DNA of 64,000 nucleotides from Omphiscola glabra (Eukaryota; Mollusca; Gastropoda; Lymnaeidae). The stretch covers positions 51,136,850 to 51,200,849 of the forward strand of contig OZ024795.1 of the NCBI GenBank assembly GCA_964017045.1. The letters are read 5' to 3'. The notes beneath the pieces are model-generated. The model had not been told where the DNA came from, made no database searches, and saw nothing but the letters and a program-made list of their open reading frames with translations. The position numbers were made by a program, and so were the translations under genes. Of the stretch, positions 1 through 11,370 are shown piece by piece; positions within the stretch are counted from its first letter, which is position 1; each line of letters starts with the position of its first letter.

Positions 1-3000
1 CAGAGACCTTCTTTACCTCCTCCATCACCCCACCCTCCCCAGGGCCCCAAAAGACCCTCTTTACCTCCCTCATCATCCCCTAGGCAGCAGAACCAAGACT
101 CTCGGGCTTGCCATTTAACATCTCAATCATCTTTAGCTGAGCCACATCATGTACTTTGTCTTTCAGAAGCACCTCAGCAAACCTCTCAACATCATTCTGT
201 ATTTCATGTGCAGCATCCAGCATACCATAATCAGCATCCTTTATCTCTATCTCATGTTGGTGACTCTCTTCTGCAAGCTAACTCACAAAATTCAACACAT
301 CCACATCTCTCTTACGCTTCATCATCGGGGTCACAGCACACTTCATCATTGGGGCCAAAGCACCTTTTAAATGACGGGCCTCCACAACCCTGCAACGAAA
401 ACAAATTGTTTTTTAACTTTGAAAGTCAACAACGGTCGCATATAAATAACTCATCTCCTGAAGATGGTTCTCATGTTATTGGCCAGGTCAGTGCAGCTGA
501 TCACCTGACCAGGCCCCCTCCACCATACTCTCAGACTGTGGTCCAATATCAAGATATGCAAATAAAATCTCAGGTAACCAGCGCTCAAGTGCCTCAATGC
601 CCACCCCCATCCTACACAGACAGTGTTGCTTTTGCTTTGCCAAACTACCATGCTTCCGGCCAAGCCATTTGTGGTCCAACCATTGGCCCTAGCCACCCAC
701 ACAGTCAGACATTTTGTCGGTCAAGTCCTAGAGCTGACAGTCAAACAGCCACCCGTCTGGTTCACGAGGGGAATCATAATGCAAATATCACAGGCCGCCA
801 GGGAAACGATTCGTTGCCGGAAAGGCAAACAATGCATTCCTTCTCATCTCAGGAAGGCCCAAGTGTTCCTCCTGGCACTCGTTCCAACTCTGTGCCTTCT
901 CCAGAAAATGCCAGGACCATAGTTTCAGCACCAGCAGCTCACTCAGGCACGGGGGACATTCATTCCAAATCCAGGCCTGGCTCCCTGGCAGGTCAGATGG
1001 ATTCTATGAGCAGGCCAAGCTCAAGAACGGATGACGCCATAAGAAGTCCAGATAATCCGATTCCAGCAGTTGGAAGATGCTGGTCACGGATGAGCGAGCC
1101 GTTACATGAGACAGAAAAGAACCGTCCGTTTTCTCGCATGAGTGAACCTGACCTTGCTCATAGCAGCCAACCTGAGTTTAATCACTATGAGCATAAGAAG
1201 ATGCACAACCTTTCAGATCCAACTCTTCAATTCTTTAGTCTGATCGACAGTGACAGTTCAAATCACAGTTTTAGACAAAATCAAGTTGATAAAGTGTCAA
1301 GATTTGCCTCTCATGAACCTATGGAACAGTCTGTAAACCTACCTTCAGCAACATTCAGGCCATCTGAACCTATGGAACAGTCTGTAAACCTACCTTCAGC
1401 AACATTCAGGCCATCTGAACCTATGGAACAATCTGTAAACCTACCTTCAGCAACATTCAGGCCATCTGAATCTATGGAACAGTCTGTAAACCTACCTTCA
1501 GCAACATTCAGGCCATCTGGATTACACTACCACACAGCCACTGATCAAAATGAGTTGTGCGCACAGAACAAAATTATTAATACATTGATGGGTCAGAAAG
1601 CACGGTTGTCTAATCCCGCTCTGGTAGGCCCATCAGCGCAGTTGACGTGCCCTAGAACGACCAGCTTAAATGACCGTGACACTGTGCTTGGCCCATCTCA
1701 TGGAAATCTTTATCCAAATGGGCCTCTGCCTGGGGAGAAGGTCAAAATTCACAAGTCTGAAGGATTTGTTGTACCTACTTTGGGCCAGGGCCCCCGGGAG
1801 CCCCCCTATCAGGTTATCGACTCGACCATAGTCAGCGTGGAAACGGACGATAACAGGGAAGTGTTTGAAGATCCTGCGATGGGGGGCGTGGCCATTGCCC
1901 TCTGCCACGGGGCGGTTTTGTTCGAAGTGGCGAAGAGGGAACTCCATGCCACGACGGCCTTGAAGGAACCCAACAGATATCAGCCCAAACGAATAAGCCT
2001 AGTTTTTTATCAGCACAAAAACCTAAATCTGGCACGACACGGCTTTGAGGAATATGAAAGAAAAACAGAAGAAAGGCGATCACTGGCCGAGCAAGCAAGG
2101 TTGATTGAGGAGATGGAGACGAACGGCTTCTTAAAAGGGGAGCTAAGCGAATTGGCTTCTTTTCCTAATCTGACCAAAGGAACATTTGGAAAAGTCTTTA
2201 ACTTTCCTGAAGTGAAAGAGACACTGTTTCCATTACGATTCCCTCGTTACCTGGACCGTTCTCCCCTAGAGCAGATCACGCCAGTCATGTTTGCCTGCAT
2301 GTCCATAGCCTTCCCTAAATATATCAAAGAAGCATTCCCAAATCCTTCCTGCTTGCCCAGGTTAATGAATGGGTGCATGCCTGTCAAGATGTCTTCATCT
2401 CTCTCTGACCGGAGAACCACCGGGATTATTGCAGATGCTCAGCTGGAAGACAAAAAGTTGAAGCTTCTGATGGAGACTGTGGAAGAATGCGGTGATTCCC
2501 ACAGGAACCTGCCATGTACCTGGAACCCCGACGTACCCATGGGTCATATGATAACCAGCAACAGCGTCATCACGAGGTGGGTGCATGATGAAACCGGCGT
2601 CACTGGCCCTTACAACAAGTGGGTCGAGCTGGCTGTCCCCGATGACCGTGGGGATGACACTGAAGGGGCGTCTGAGGCTGACCTGAAAGAGAAAATGTTT
2701 GAAAGTTTATCTCAACTGGACGAGCAAGTTTTTAGAGACAATGACTTCAAGTTGACCAATGCCTCCGGTGCTGAGCACAGCTACTCCACCTCAGCCATTG
2801 AAGCATGTAATGAACCTCAAAGTGAACAGGGGACAAACTCTGACCCAAGCAGTGACACCCCTTTGTCAGATGAGCTGAAAACTTGGACTGGCTCAACAAG
2901 CCAGAGTTCAACATATTTTGAGGGGTGTCATGTCCCTGACCAAGATGGCCTTGAAGTTAGAAAAGATGACAGCAGCATTGACTTGTGTCACACTGACACA

Positions 3001-3516
3001 AGCAGTGAGTCTGGAGCTCAAAACCAAAACACCCAGAATGCACTGGAAACGATGACAAAACCCTTTCCTACTGACGACAGTGAGATTGTGTTACAGGCAA
3101 CAGATGAGCCTCATTCACTTGTAAAACTCATGGCCGGCCAAGAGAGATCGCCCCCCCCTGGCTCATCCGCTGACCAGATAACAACACGTGAAAGCCCACG
3201 TCACCCGGTCAAGCACTCGGTGAGTCTAGATCTCACATTGAGCTCGATGGCACCAGAGCAACTTGTGACCACCAACCTGGGCTCACCCGCGTCCCCACAG
3301 GCCAGGCGTGAAGACTGCGGGGCAGATAACATGCAGAATGTTTCTACCTTTGAAACTAGGAAGCGTCAGAGCATGTATGATTTTTTAATACATGGTTTCA
3401 ATCGTCCATTTCTGTCCATCGGTCAGTTTGACGGTCAAGAAATACATAATACCAGCACAGCTGTAACAGATAAAGGAAGATCTGAATCTGATTCCAGCAC
3501 TAGCCAAATAAAATGA
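1..3516 (+). CDS. TET: TET methylcytosine dioxygenase, C-terminal part (5' end outside window)
   Basis: The reading frame is open from base 1 and ends at TGA 3514-3516, so this is the last exon, or a large part of it, of a gene entering from the left. TET enzymes are Fe(II)/2-oxoglutarate dioxygenases that oxidise 5-methylcytosine in nuclear DNA. Roughly the first 600 codons are Pro/Ser/His-rich and probably disordered; they match the low-complexity insert that splits the TET double-stranded beta-helix. The fold resumes near 1810 (VIDSTIVSVETDD), followed by GGVAIALCHGAVLFE and KRELHATT. His at 1945-1947 corresponds to the third iron ligand (human TET2 H1881). Arg at 1990-1992, in KRISLVFYQHK, corresponds to the 2-oxoglutarate-binding R1896, with the neighbouring Ser also kept. 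The first two iron ligands (HxD) and the Cys-rich domain lie upstream, outside the window. VTGPYNKWV at 2599-2625 resembles the conserved extreme C-terminus of vertebrate TETs, but here another 296 low-complexity residues follow. Identification is strong; activity cannot be judged from this part. Confidence 0.93.
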   Translation, partial: QRPSLPPPSPHPPQGPKRPSLPPSSSPRQQNQDSRACHLTSQSSLAEPHHVLCLSEAPQQTSQHHSVFHVQHPAYHNQHPLSLSHVGDSLLQANSQNSTHPHLSYASSSGSQHTSSLGPKHLLNDGPPQPCNENKLFFNFESQQRSHINNSSPEDGSHVIGQVSAADHLTRPPPPYSQTVVQYQDMQIKSQVTSAQVPQCPPPSYTDSVAFALPNYHASGQAICGPTIGPSHPHSQTFCRSSPRADSQTATRLVHEGNHNANITGRQGNDSLPERQTMHSFSSQEGPSVPPGTRSNSVPSPENARTIVSAPAAHSGTGDIHSKSRPGSLAGQMDSMSRPSSRTDDAIRSPDNPIPAVGRCWSRMSEPLHETEKNRPFSRMSEPDLAHSSQPEFNHYEHKKMHNLSDPTLQFFSLIDSDSSNHSFRQNQVDKVSRFASHEPMEQSVNLPSATFRPSEPMEQSVNLPSATFRPSEPMEQSVNLPSATFRPSESMEQSVNLPSATFRPSGLHYHTATDQNELCAQNKIINTLMGQKARLSNPALVGPSAQLTCPRTTSLNDRDTVLGPSHGNLYPNGPLPGEKVKIHKSEGFVVPTLGQGPREPPYQVIDSTIVSVETDDNREVFEDPAMGGVAIALCHGAVLFEVAKRELHATTALKEPNRYQPKRISLVFYQHKNLNLARHGFEEYERKTEERRSLAEQARLIEEMETNGFLKGELSELASFPNLTKGTFGKVFNFPEVKETLFPLRFPRYLDRSPLEQITPVMFACMSIAFPKYIKEAFPNPSCLPRLMNGCMPVKMSSSLSDRRTTGIIADAQLEDKKLKLLMETVEECGDSHRNLPCTWNPDVPMGHMITSNSVITRWVHDETGVTGPYNKWVELAVPDDRGDDTEGASEADLKEKMFESLSQLDEQVFRDNDFKLTNASGAEHSYSTSAIEACNEPQSEQGTNSDPSSDTPLSDELKTWTGSTSQSSTYFEGCHVPDQDGLEVRKDDSSIDLCHTDTSSESGAQNQNTQNALETMTKPFPTDDSEIVLQATDEPHSLVKLMAGQERSPPPGSSADQITTRESPRHPVKHSVSLDLTLSSMAPEQLVTTNLGSPASPQARREDCGADNMQNVSTFETRKRQSMYDFLIHGFNRPFLSIGQFDGQEIHNTSTAVTDKGRSESDSSTSQIK
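1315..1518 (+). repeat. 51-bp in-frame tandem repeat inside the TET exon, 4 copies
   Basis: Four head-to-tail copies encode EPMEQSVNLPSATFRPS (17 residues; the fourth begins ES). The copies differ at only a couple of bases, so the expansion is recent. It lies in the predicted disordered insert, where length change should be tolerated. Confidence 0.95.
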
Positions 3517-4069
3517 TGTTAGTTCCAGGCTGTTGACCTTGTCAGGATTGAAGCATCAAACTCCTATTACTAGGAATCTTAGATATCCATGTCTGGACCA
3601 AGGTGTCAAATAAGAAAACTCAACACTTACAATTTTTTAGATTTCTAAGTTTCAAAGATGGCGGCTGAAGCAATATAATATTAGAGTAATACACGTGTTG
3701 GGCAGCTTTAGTGAGGGATTTGGGGGGGGGGGGGGGGTGGTGGGGGGTGTAGTTACATAAATGAAAAACCATGATATTTATATTTTTTTACAATTCTCCA
3801 TCTCTTCAAATTTTTCACAGACATTTAGTTTGTCTGCAGTAGTGAGTACCGATGTATGCAGAGGGAGAGTAGCCATTCGTATAATGTAACTTTCAGGTTT
3901 CTAGGTACATATAACAGTCACCATTGGTACAGCATAGACTATGTGAGTCAATGGAACAAAATCTGTTAAGGGGGGGTGGGGGGAGTTTGTACTAACACTG
4001 ACATACTCCAACCCTATCATGGAGTTCAAGCGACAAATGTATTATTGTGGGTCCGAAACCCCTACCCTT

Positions 4070-4262
4070 TATTGTCTGTCCACTCTGCTACCCTATCATT
4101 GTCTGTCCACTCTGCTACCCTATCATTATCATTGTCTGTCCACTCTGCTACCATATCATTGTCCACTCTGCTACCCTATCATTGTATGTCCACTCTGCTA
4201 CCATACCATTATCTGTCAACTCTGCTACCTTACCATTGTCTGTCCACTCTGCTACCCTATCA
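4070..4262. repeat. Minisatellite, about 27-bp unit
   Basis: Imperfect copies of a unit containing CCACTCTGCTACCCTATCAT, about 7-8 in number, some shortened. The open frames across it are periodic artefacts. Confidence 0.85.
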
Positions 4263-5077
4263 ATCTGCTTATAATTTAAAGACATGAAATATTGATGCCT
4301 TTCCATTTTCTCCTCCTATCTGACAGATCCCACACAAACAATCAAATGGCATTGGTCACAAACAAAACTCAGTCCATATCCTTACTTGTGCATATATTTT
4401 TTTAAAAATGGCATAGATTACTTTTCTTTCTCCGTGCAATATCTTTAGTATAATAGAATTATAGAACGGTTTTATGTATAGTTTTACATATGCTGAGCGT
4501 CATGGCACAATGTCTGCTGAGCGGCATGGCACAATGTCTGGGTAAGAGCTGTGGATTTTAATTGTCCTATTTTATCTTTGTTTTTGTCATATTTTTTTTA
4601 TATACACATATGAACCAAGTATGTATGATTTATGTTGTTAAACAATATGCACATATTGAATGTATTCAATTGTTTTAGTACATGTTACAATATTTGAAAT
4701 TGTTCAGTGAGACCTTATTGCCACCCCTTGTCACTTAAAGTACCACAATAGCCATCTGCACGACTCATGCTGGTACTTTGTATTGTGTTTTTATTGTAGC
4801 TGTATTTTTATTTGACTGAACTAGACGCACATTTTATTATTTATACATTTAGTGGGGCATAAATGGTCTGAACTAAAATATAAAAAACTTAACACATTTA
4901 TTCTAAATCTATATGTAAATATGGCAGAGCATGCCAGAGATTAAATATTTAAAAATGGAGTAACTGGTAAAAACAATATATTTTTATTCTATTGTTTGCG
5001 ATCTAATTAATTTTTTTACAAATTTGTAGAGCAGAATGAAGCACTTGCCTCTTTTAGGGCACAAAAACGTAACATTG

Positions 5078-5216
5078 TAAACCATACCAGAAGCCTGGGC
5101 TGGAATGCACTGAATGTGTAAACTATACCAGAAGCCTGGGCTACAGTGTACTGAATGTGTAAACTATACCAGAAGCCTGGGCTGGAGTGCACTGAATGTG
5201 TAATAAAACTATACCA
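5078..5216. repeat. Minisatellite, 41-bp unit, about 3.4 copies
   Basis: Copies containing ACCAGAAGCCTGGGCT start at 5078, 5119 and 5160, with a partial fourth copy that carries the AATAAA at 5212. If that signal is used, the TET transcript would end inside this array. Confidence 0.85.
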
Positions 5217-6091
5217 CAAGCTGAGGGTGTATTTATTGTCTGAATGTAAGAATACGGGTGACCATTCAATCTTTCATTTGATGTACACGACCTCCGGGCA
5301 AGCAGCATAATCCTCATCAGTCAAACCGGGGTTATCTATGGAAAGGGATTCCCAATATCGTCAAAGCTATGCAGCTAAGGTTCTGGACCAGCATATCGTC
5401 CTAGGGTTTTATACTGAGACATCAATGTCTTGTTTTTATACTAATAAATTGATGTGTCCTTTTTAAGATGCTGATAATTTTTAAGCAATGGCTGCATGAC
5501 TTCATGTTTATTTTGCAGCTAAGGACTTTGGTTTCCCAGGCTATTTTTTTCTTTTCATGACATCATTTGTGTCACTTCAGGCTTTTATTTTATCTTATTT
5601 AATGCTTAATGTCATCAAGTTTTAAATGGCTCTCACTGAACTTACCCATCTGTATGTGTATGGTCTGGAGCATCACAGTTTACATAAATATCCTTGTGTA
5701 TGTACACACCAATGATTGAATGTGATATGTTTTCACTCAAACATATTGATTTATACCACTTTATTACACTCCGAGGGGGGCGGGGGACTGGCTTGCCAGT
5801 TGGAATATTTGGTGATTTGTTGTCTAAAACATTTGTCGAATTTTGGCTAAATTGTATAAAATCAGAATCTTTATAATTATTTATTGGTAATTGTAAGTAA
5901 ACACATAACAATTGTATCATATTATTTTCTTTGTTAGAGAGTTTTAATGACCCATATGTCATGAATGTTTATTGCTTTTAGCATGTCAAGTATTTTTTAA
6001 ATCAAATTAAAATCATGTTTTTTTATTTCTTTGTATTTTTCCTCCTGGCCACTGAGTCTTGTAACTTGCACAGGTCAGAAACGGTTACCGG

Positions 6092-6343
6092 AAATTTGTT
6101 TGAAAGAAATTTAGTTGACGGAAAATTGATCGACAGAAATTTGATCAAATCTTTTTTTCAGTTTAAACGTTAAAATTTTCGTAAAATTTCTTTTTGAACG
6201 CACTATACTATATAGTAAAACAAAATAATGCATTCAAAAAGAAATTTGACACAAAATTTTAACGTGTGAACTGAAAAAAAGATCAGACCAAATTTCTGTT
6301 CGATCAAATGTCCTAGTCGACCAAATTTCTTTCAAACAAATTT
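6092..6343. mobile_element. Foldback/hairpin MITE-like element
   Basis: Two inverted arms of about 115 bp surround a short AT-rich loop near 6205-6230. The left arm starts AAATTTGTTTGAAAGAAATT and the right arm is its diverged reverse complement ending CAAACAAATTT. Shared internal blocks include ATCTTTTTTTCAGTT and AATTTCTTTTTGAA. No clear target-site duplication is visible, so superfamily is not assigned. Confidence 0.75.
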
Positions 6344-6837
6344 ACAGATACGATTGGAAACACAACAACAAAAAAATCTGTCATTAACTTATAGAGAATA
6401 ACTGCATCTGGAGAAAGGTTTGAGTGATTTATAGAGAGCAGCTACTAACATGGTTCATTTATTTCATCACATTGGCTATTGGGAAGTTGTTGATTCTGGA
6501 CACATGCCATTAAATAACATGTATCACTTGATCAACTTCCAGGGGGAAATAGTCAATCACTCATACAGTTAAATAGATGCGTTTGTTTTCTCACGTGTGT
6601 CGTTATTTTTAGTTTTGTTGCTCAGTGGAAACACCTGGTGACAATTGGTGACAACTGGTTACACCTGGTGACAACTGGTTATCAGTTGCAGTTATTTTTT
6701 AACCTGTGGTCTTTTGACTTTTCAATTAAATTAGTTTTATTTAAGGGAAGCAATGAATTGTTGTTGTTTTTTTAATGTCCTATCTTTTTTTTTTTTATTC
6801 TTGAACCAATTTCTTAAGCTCCACGACAAAACACGTT

Positions 6838-6906
6838 ACATGGCAAGCAATCCGTCACATGGCAAGCAATCCGTCACATGGCAAGCAATCCGTCACATGG
6901 CAAGCC
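6838..6906. repeat. Minisatellite, 19-bp unit, about 3.6 copies
   Basis: Perfect copies of ACATGGCAAGCAATCCGTC, the last truncated. Confidence 0.85.
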
Positions 6907-7674
6907 ATGTCAGTAGCACAATACTAGTTAATATCACCTTCTGATGATCCTTCAATCTCCATCTCCCCCACTCCCCACACACCACCATTTGCACCAAAAT
7001 AATGAAGCTTATGTGTTTATTAAAATCCTTTTTTATTAAAAACTACATGATGAGGGAACAAAGCAAATAGTATTTGCATGTGGATCAGTTCTCCAATTGG
7101 TGAGAGATACCTCATGTCACTCATTTAAAACGCATTTAATTTAATTACAACTTTGTCTTGTTGTATCAAAAGCGTCTCTGTTGAAAAGTGATTAGTTTAT
7201 TTTTCCTTATTTAACAAGGTCAACAAGTCGGTAATGTTCACTTGTTCGTAGTTGAGAATTGTAATATATGATCTGACAAGGGAACAAGACAATGAATTCC
7301 GTTTTCTAGCATCTAAAATTCAGAGATGGTAGTACTCAAAATAGAGATTTTAGCATGGTACTCAAATAGAGATATGAAAAAAGATAATACTGGACTAATG
7401 TGTGATGTGTGTGGCTGGTAGAAGAGGTATGAATAGGATCCCTTTTTCTCAATGAATTGGTTCATTTATTATAGAATATAACAAGTGCATCCAAAAAGAA
7501 TACACACTTTTGAGTAGCAATTTATTGCTATATTTAAAACTCTGCTGTAAATAAATTGTGTAGGTCATTGAGAAAATTCCTACTATTGTACAAACAAACA
7601 ATTTTTATTTAAATATCTATCGTTATTATTTCGGTTTTTAAAATGAATGTATATTGGCGGCTACCTGCAACAGC
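6907..7674. other. Intergenic AT-rich DNA, nothing recognised
   Basis: No coding exon, RNA gene or repeat family recognised between the 19-bp and 25-bp arrays. Confidence 0.4.
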
Positions 7675-8628
7675 ACTAATAGATGATTTATTTACCGGAG
7701 CTAATAGATGATTTATTTACCGGAGCTAATAGATGATTTATTTACCGGAGCTAATAGATGATTTATTTACCGGAGCTAATAGACGATTTCTTTACCGGAG
7801 CTAATAGACGATTTATTTACCGGAGCTAATAGATGATTTATTTACCGGAGCTAATAGACTATTTCTTTACCGGAGCTAATAGACGATTTATTTACCGGAG
7901 CTAATAGATGATTTATTTACCGGAGCTAATACAAAATTTATTTACTGGAGCTAATAGATGATTTATTTACCGGAGCTAATAGACTATTTCTTTACTGGAG
8001 CTAATAGACGATTTATTTACCGGAGCTAATAGATGATTTATTTACCGGAGCTAATACAAAATTTATTTACTGGAGCTAATAGATGATTTATTTACCGGAG
8101 CTAATAGACTATTTCTTTACTGGAGCTAATAGACGATTTATTTACCGGAGCTAATAGATGATTTATTTACCGGAGCTAATACAAAATTTATTTACTGGAG
8201 CTAATAGATGATTTATTTACCGGAGCTAATAGACTATTTCTTTACTGGAGCTAATAGACGATTTATTTACCGGAGCTAATAGATGATTTATTTACCGGAG
8301 CTAATACAAAATTTATTTACTGGAGCTAATAGATGATTTATTTACCGGAGCTAATAGATGATTTATTTACCGGAGCTAATAGATGATTTATTTACCGGAG
8401 CTAATAGATGATTTATTTACCGGAGCTAATAGACGATTTCTTTACCGGAGCTAATAGACGATTTATTTACCGGAGCTAATAGATGATTTATTTACCGGAG
8501 CTAATAGACTATTTCTTTACTGGAGCTAATAGACGATTTATTTACCGGAGCTAATAGATGATTTATTTACCGGAGCTAATATAAAATTTATTTACTGGAG
8601 CTAATAGATGATTTATTTACCGGCGCTA
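7675..8628. repeat. 25-bp satellite array, about 38 copies, with 125-bp higher-order repeat
   Basis: The unit reads approximately GGAGCTAATAGATGATTTAT plus TTACC. Variant units (ACAAAATTTATTTACTGG; GACTATTTC) recur in fixed order: the ACAAAA variant starts at 7931, 8056, 8181 and 8306, exactly 125 bp apart, so five-unit blocks were themselves amplified. Confidence 0.97.
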
Positions 8629-9083
8629 AATATTATACTGTGCTCGTGTAAATGCTTGGGTCAAATTGATGTGCTGTAATAAAAATTTAAACAAAGCGCA
8701 AGAAAATTATATTTAAGTCTTTTGGTGGCTCTTAATTTAATTAGGACAAAGCTCATATATCTGTACGTTGGTATATTTTCTGGAAATGTTTTAAATTTTC
8801 ATAATTTTATAGATAATTGTATTTAGAAATAGATTTGTTGATATATTTTCTACTGTACAATAATGACCGCCAAAATTGATGTAAATTGAAGCATTTCAGT
8901 TACCGGGTAATCGGTTATTGCAAACTACCTATGCATGGTGTTTCTCTCAAGGTGGAAAGACTTGTGTCAATTCTCCGTCTGGGATTCTAGATGGCAGGAA
9001 ATATTTCAATGTGTGCCGTGACTGGTTGCACCTGTTGAGTTGACATGGCAACAGTTGTACTCTCTACATTACTGCAAAGATGT
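8629..9083. other. Spacer between arrays, no gene seen
   Basis: Unique-looking AT-rich sequence between two arrays; no gene or repeat family recognised. Confidence 0.4.
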
Positions 9084-9415
9084 CTTGATGTGACGGGTCG
9101 ATTTGGTGTGTAATTGAGATATGGGGTCAGTTTGGTGTGTTATTGAGAAACTGGGTCAGTTTGGTGTGTCATTGAGAAACTGTGTCAGTTTGGTGTGTCA
9201 TTCAGATCATGGGTCAGTTTAGTGTGTTATTGAGAACTGGGTCAGTTTTGTGTGTCATTCAAAACCTGTGTCAGTTTGGTGTTCCTTTCAGATCATGGGT
9301 CAGTTTTATGTGTCATTCAGATCTTGGGTCAGTTTGGTGTGTCACCGATATGCTGGGCAATTGGGTGTGTCATTATGATACTTGGTCAGTTTTGTGTGAC
9401 ATGTCAGTCAGTGAT
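9084..9415. repeat. Degenerate minisatellite, about 30-bp unit
   Basis: Irregular copies of a unit built on GGGTCAGTTTGGTGTGTCAT with variable spacing, about 10 copies. It runs straight into the next array. Confidence 0.8.
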
Positions 9416-9416
9416 A

Positions 9417-10641
9417 CGATGACATAAGTCAGTCATTGTTGGGGTGACATAAGTCAATCAGTGATGGGATGACATAAGTCTGGGATGATATGTCAGTCAT
9501 TGAAAGGATGACATAATTCAGTCATTGATGGGATGACATAAGTCAGTCATTGATGGGATGACTTAAGTCAGTCATTGATGGGATTACATAAGTCAGTCAT
9601 TGATGGGATGACTTAAGTCAGTCATTGATGGGATGACATAAGTCAGTCATTGATGGGATGACATAAGTCAGTCATTGATGGGATGACATAAGTCAGTCAT
9701 TGATGGGATGACATAAGTCTGTGATGACATAAGTCAGTCATTGATGGGATGACATAAGTCAGTCATTGATGGGATGACATAAGTCAGTCATTGATGGGAT
9801 GACATAAGTCAGTCATTGATGGGATGACATAAGTCAGTCATTGATGGGATGACATAAGTCTGTGATGACATAAGTCAGTCATTGATGGGATGACATAAGT
9901 CAGTCATTGATGGGATGACATAAGTCAGTCATTGATGGGATGACATAAGTCAGTCATTGATGGGATGACATAAGTCTGTGATGACATAAGTCAGTCATTG
10001 ATGGGATGACATAAGTCAGTCATTGATGGGATGACATAAGTCAGTCATTGATGGGATGACATAAGTCTGGGATGACATAAGTCTGGGATGACATAAGTCA
10101 GTCATCGATGGGATGACATAAGTCTGGGATGACATAAGTCAGTCATTGCTGGGATGACATAAGTCAGTCATTGATGGGATGACATAAGTCTGTGATGACA
10201 TAAGTCAGTCATTGATGGGATGACATAAGTCAGTCATTGATGGGATGACATAAGTCAGTCATTGATGGGATGACATAAGTCAGTCATTGATGGGATGACA
10301 TAAGTCAGTCATTGATGGGATGACATAAGTCTGGGATGACATAAGTCAGTCATTGATGGGATGACATAAGTCTGGGATGACATAAGTCAGTCATTGATGG
10401 GATGACATAAGTCAGTCATTGATGGGATGACATAAGTCAGTCATTGATGGGATGACATAAGTCAGTCATTGATGGGATGACATAAGTCTGGGAAGACATA
10501 AGTCAGTCATTGATGGGATGACATAAGTCTGGGATGACATAAGTCAGTCATTGATGGGATGACATAAGTCTGGGATGACATAAGTCAGTCATTGATGGGA
10601 TGACATAAGTCAGACATTGATGGGATGACATAAGTCAGTCA
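9417..10641. repeat. 25-bp satellite array with short 15-16-bp variant units, nearly 50 copies
   Basis: The unit is GTCAGTCATTGATGGGATGA plus CATAA. Shortened units (GTCTGGGATGACATAA or GTCTGTGATGACATAA) are interspersed at recurring places, so blocks of several units were probably amplified together. Unrelated in sequence to the 25-bp array at 7.7 kb. Confidence 0.97.
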
Positions 10642-10953
10642 GTAAATAGCATACAACTAATGAGAAAAGTGAAACAGTTATCCCTGTCATTATTTTTTGA
10701 CTTATGTTACTATACATTTTGCAGGCTCATTATTTCTTTTTTTTTCCACTCCCCTTAAGAAGACAAAAACTTCAAGGAAAATCTCCAAATACCGTAACTC
10801 TGAAAGTAGGTCAACAATAATAGATTGTTGTCCTTATAATTAAATCATATGTTTATGTATATGGTATTATTACAGGATTATGTGGCTTTGATGGCAAGTC
10901 ATTTAATCAAAGATTGATATTTCTTTCATCATAACTTAATAGCCAACTCATTA
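10642..10953. other. Spacer between arrays, no gene seen
   Basis: About 300 bp of AT-rich DNA separating the 25-bp and 20-bp arrays; nothing recognised. Confidence 0.4.
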
Positions 10954-11370
10954 TCATAGTGTGTCTGATGGTGTGATACTGTGTCTGATGGTGTCATAGT
11001 GTGTCTGATGGTGTCATAGTGTGTCTGATTATATCACAGTGTGTCTGATTGTGTCATAGTGTATTTGATGGTATCATATTGTGTCTTATTATATCATAGT
11101 GTGTCTGATTGTGTCATAGTGTATTTGATGGTATCATAGTGTGTCTGATTGTATCATAGTGTGTCTTATTATATCATAGTGTGTCTGATTGTGTCATAGT
11201 GTATTTGATGGTATCATAGTGTGTCTTATTATATCATAGTGTGTCTGATTGTGTCATAGTGTATTTGATGGTATCATAGTGTGTCTTATTATATCATAGT
11301 GTGTCTGATTGTATCATAGTGTGTCTGATTGTACCATAGTGTGTCTGATTGTATCATAGTGTGTCTTATG
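10954..11370. repeat. 20-bp minisatellite, about 21 copies
   Basis: Variants of GTGTCTGATTGTGTCATAGT; the TATTTGATGG and TCTTATTATA variants alternate in a repeating order, indicating multi-unit amplification. Confidence 0.95.

Larger units (their letters stand above)
3517..6091. other. TET 3' UTR and downstream sequence, no gene
   Basis: AT-rich DNA after the TET stop with no convincing coding sequence. It holds a run of 16 G (3722-3737), two small tandem arrays listed separately, and a 2x direct repeat around 4493-4541 (GGCACAATGTCTG). An AATAAA at 5212-5217 is a candidate poly(A) signal, but others exist (for example near 5442) and the true end of the transcript cannot be fixed. Confidence 0.5.

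Noticed and set aside
9417..10641. CRISPR array
   Set aside because: Units are contiguous 25-bp copies without unique spacers, in an intron-bearing animal genome; a satellite.
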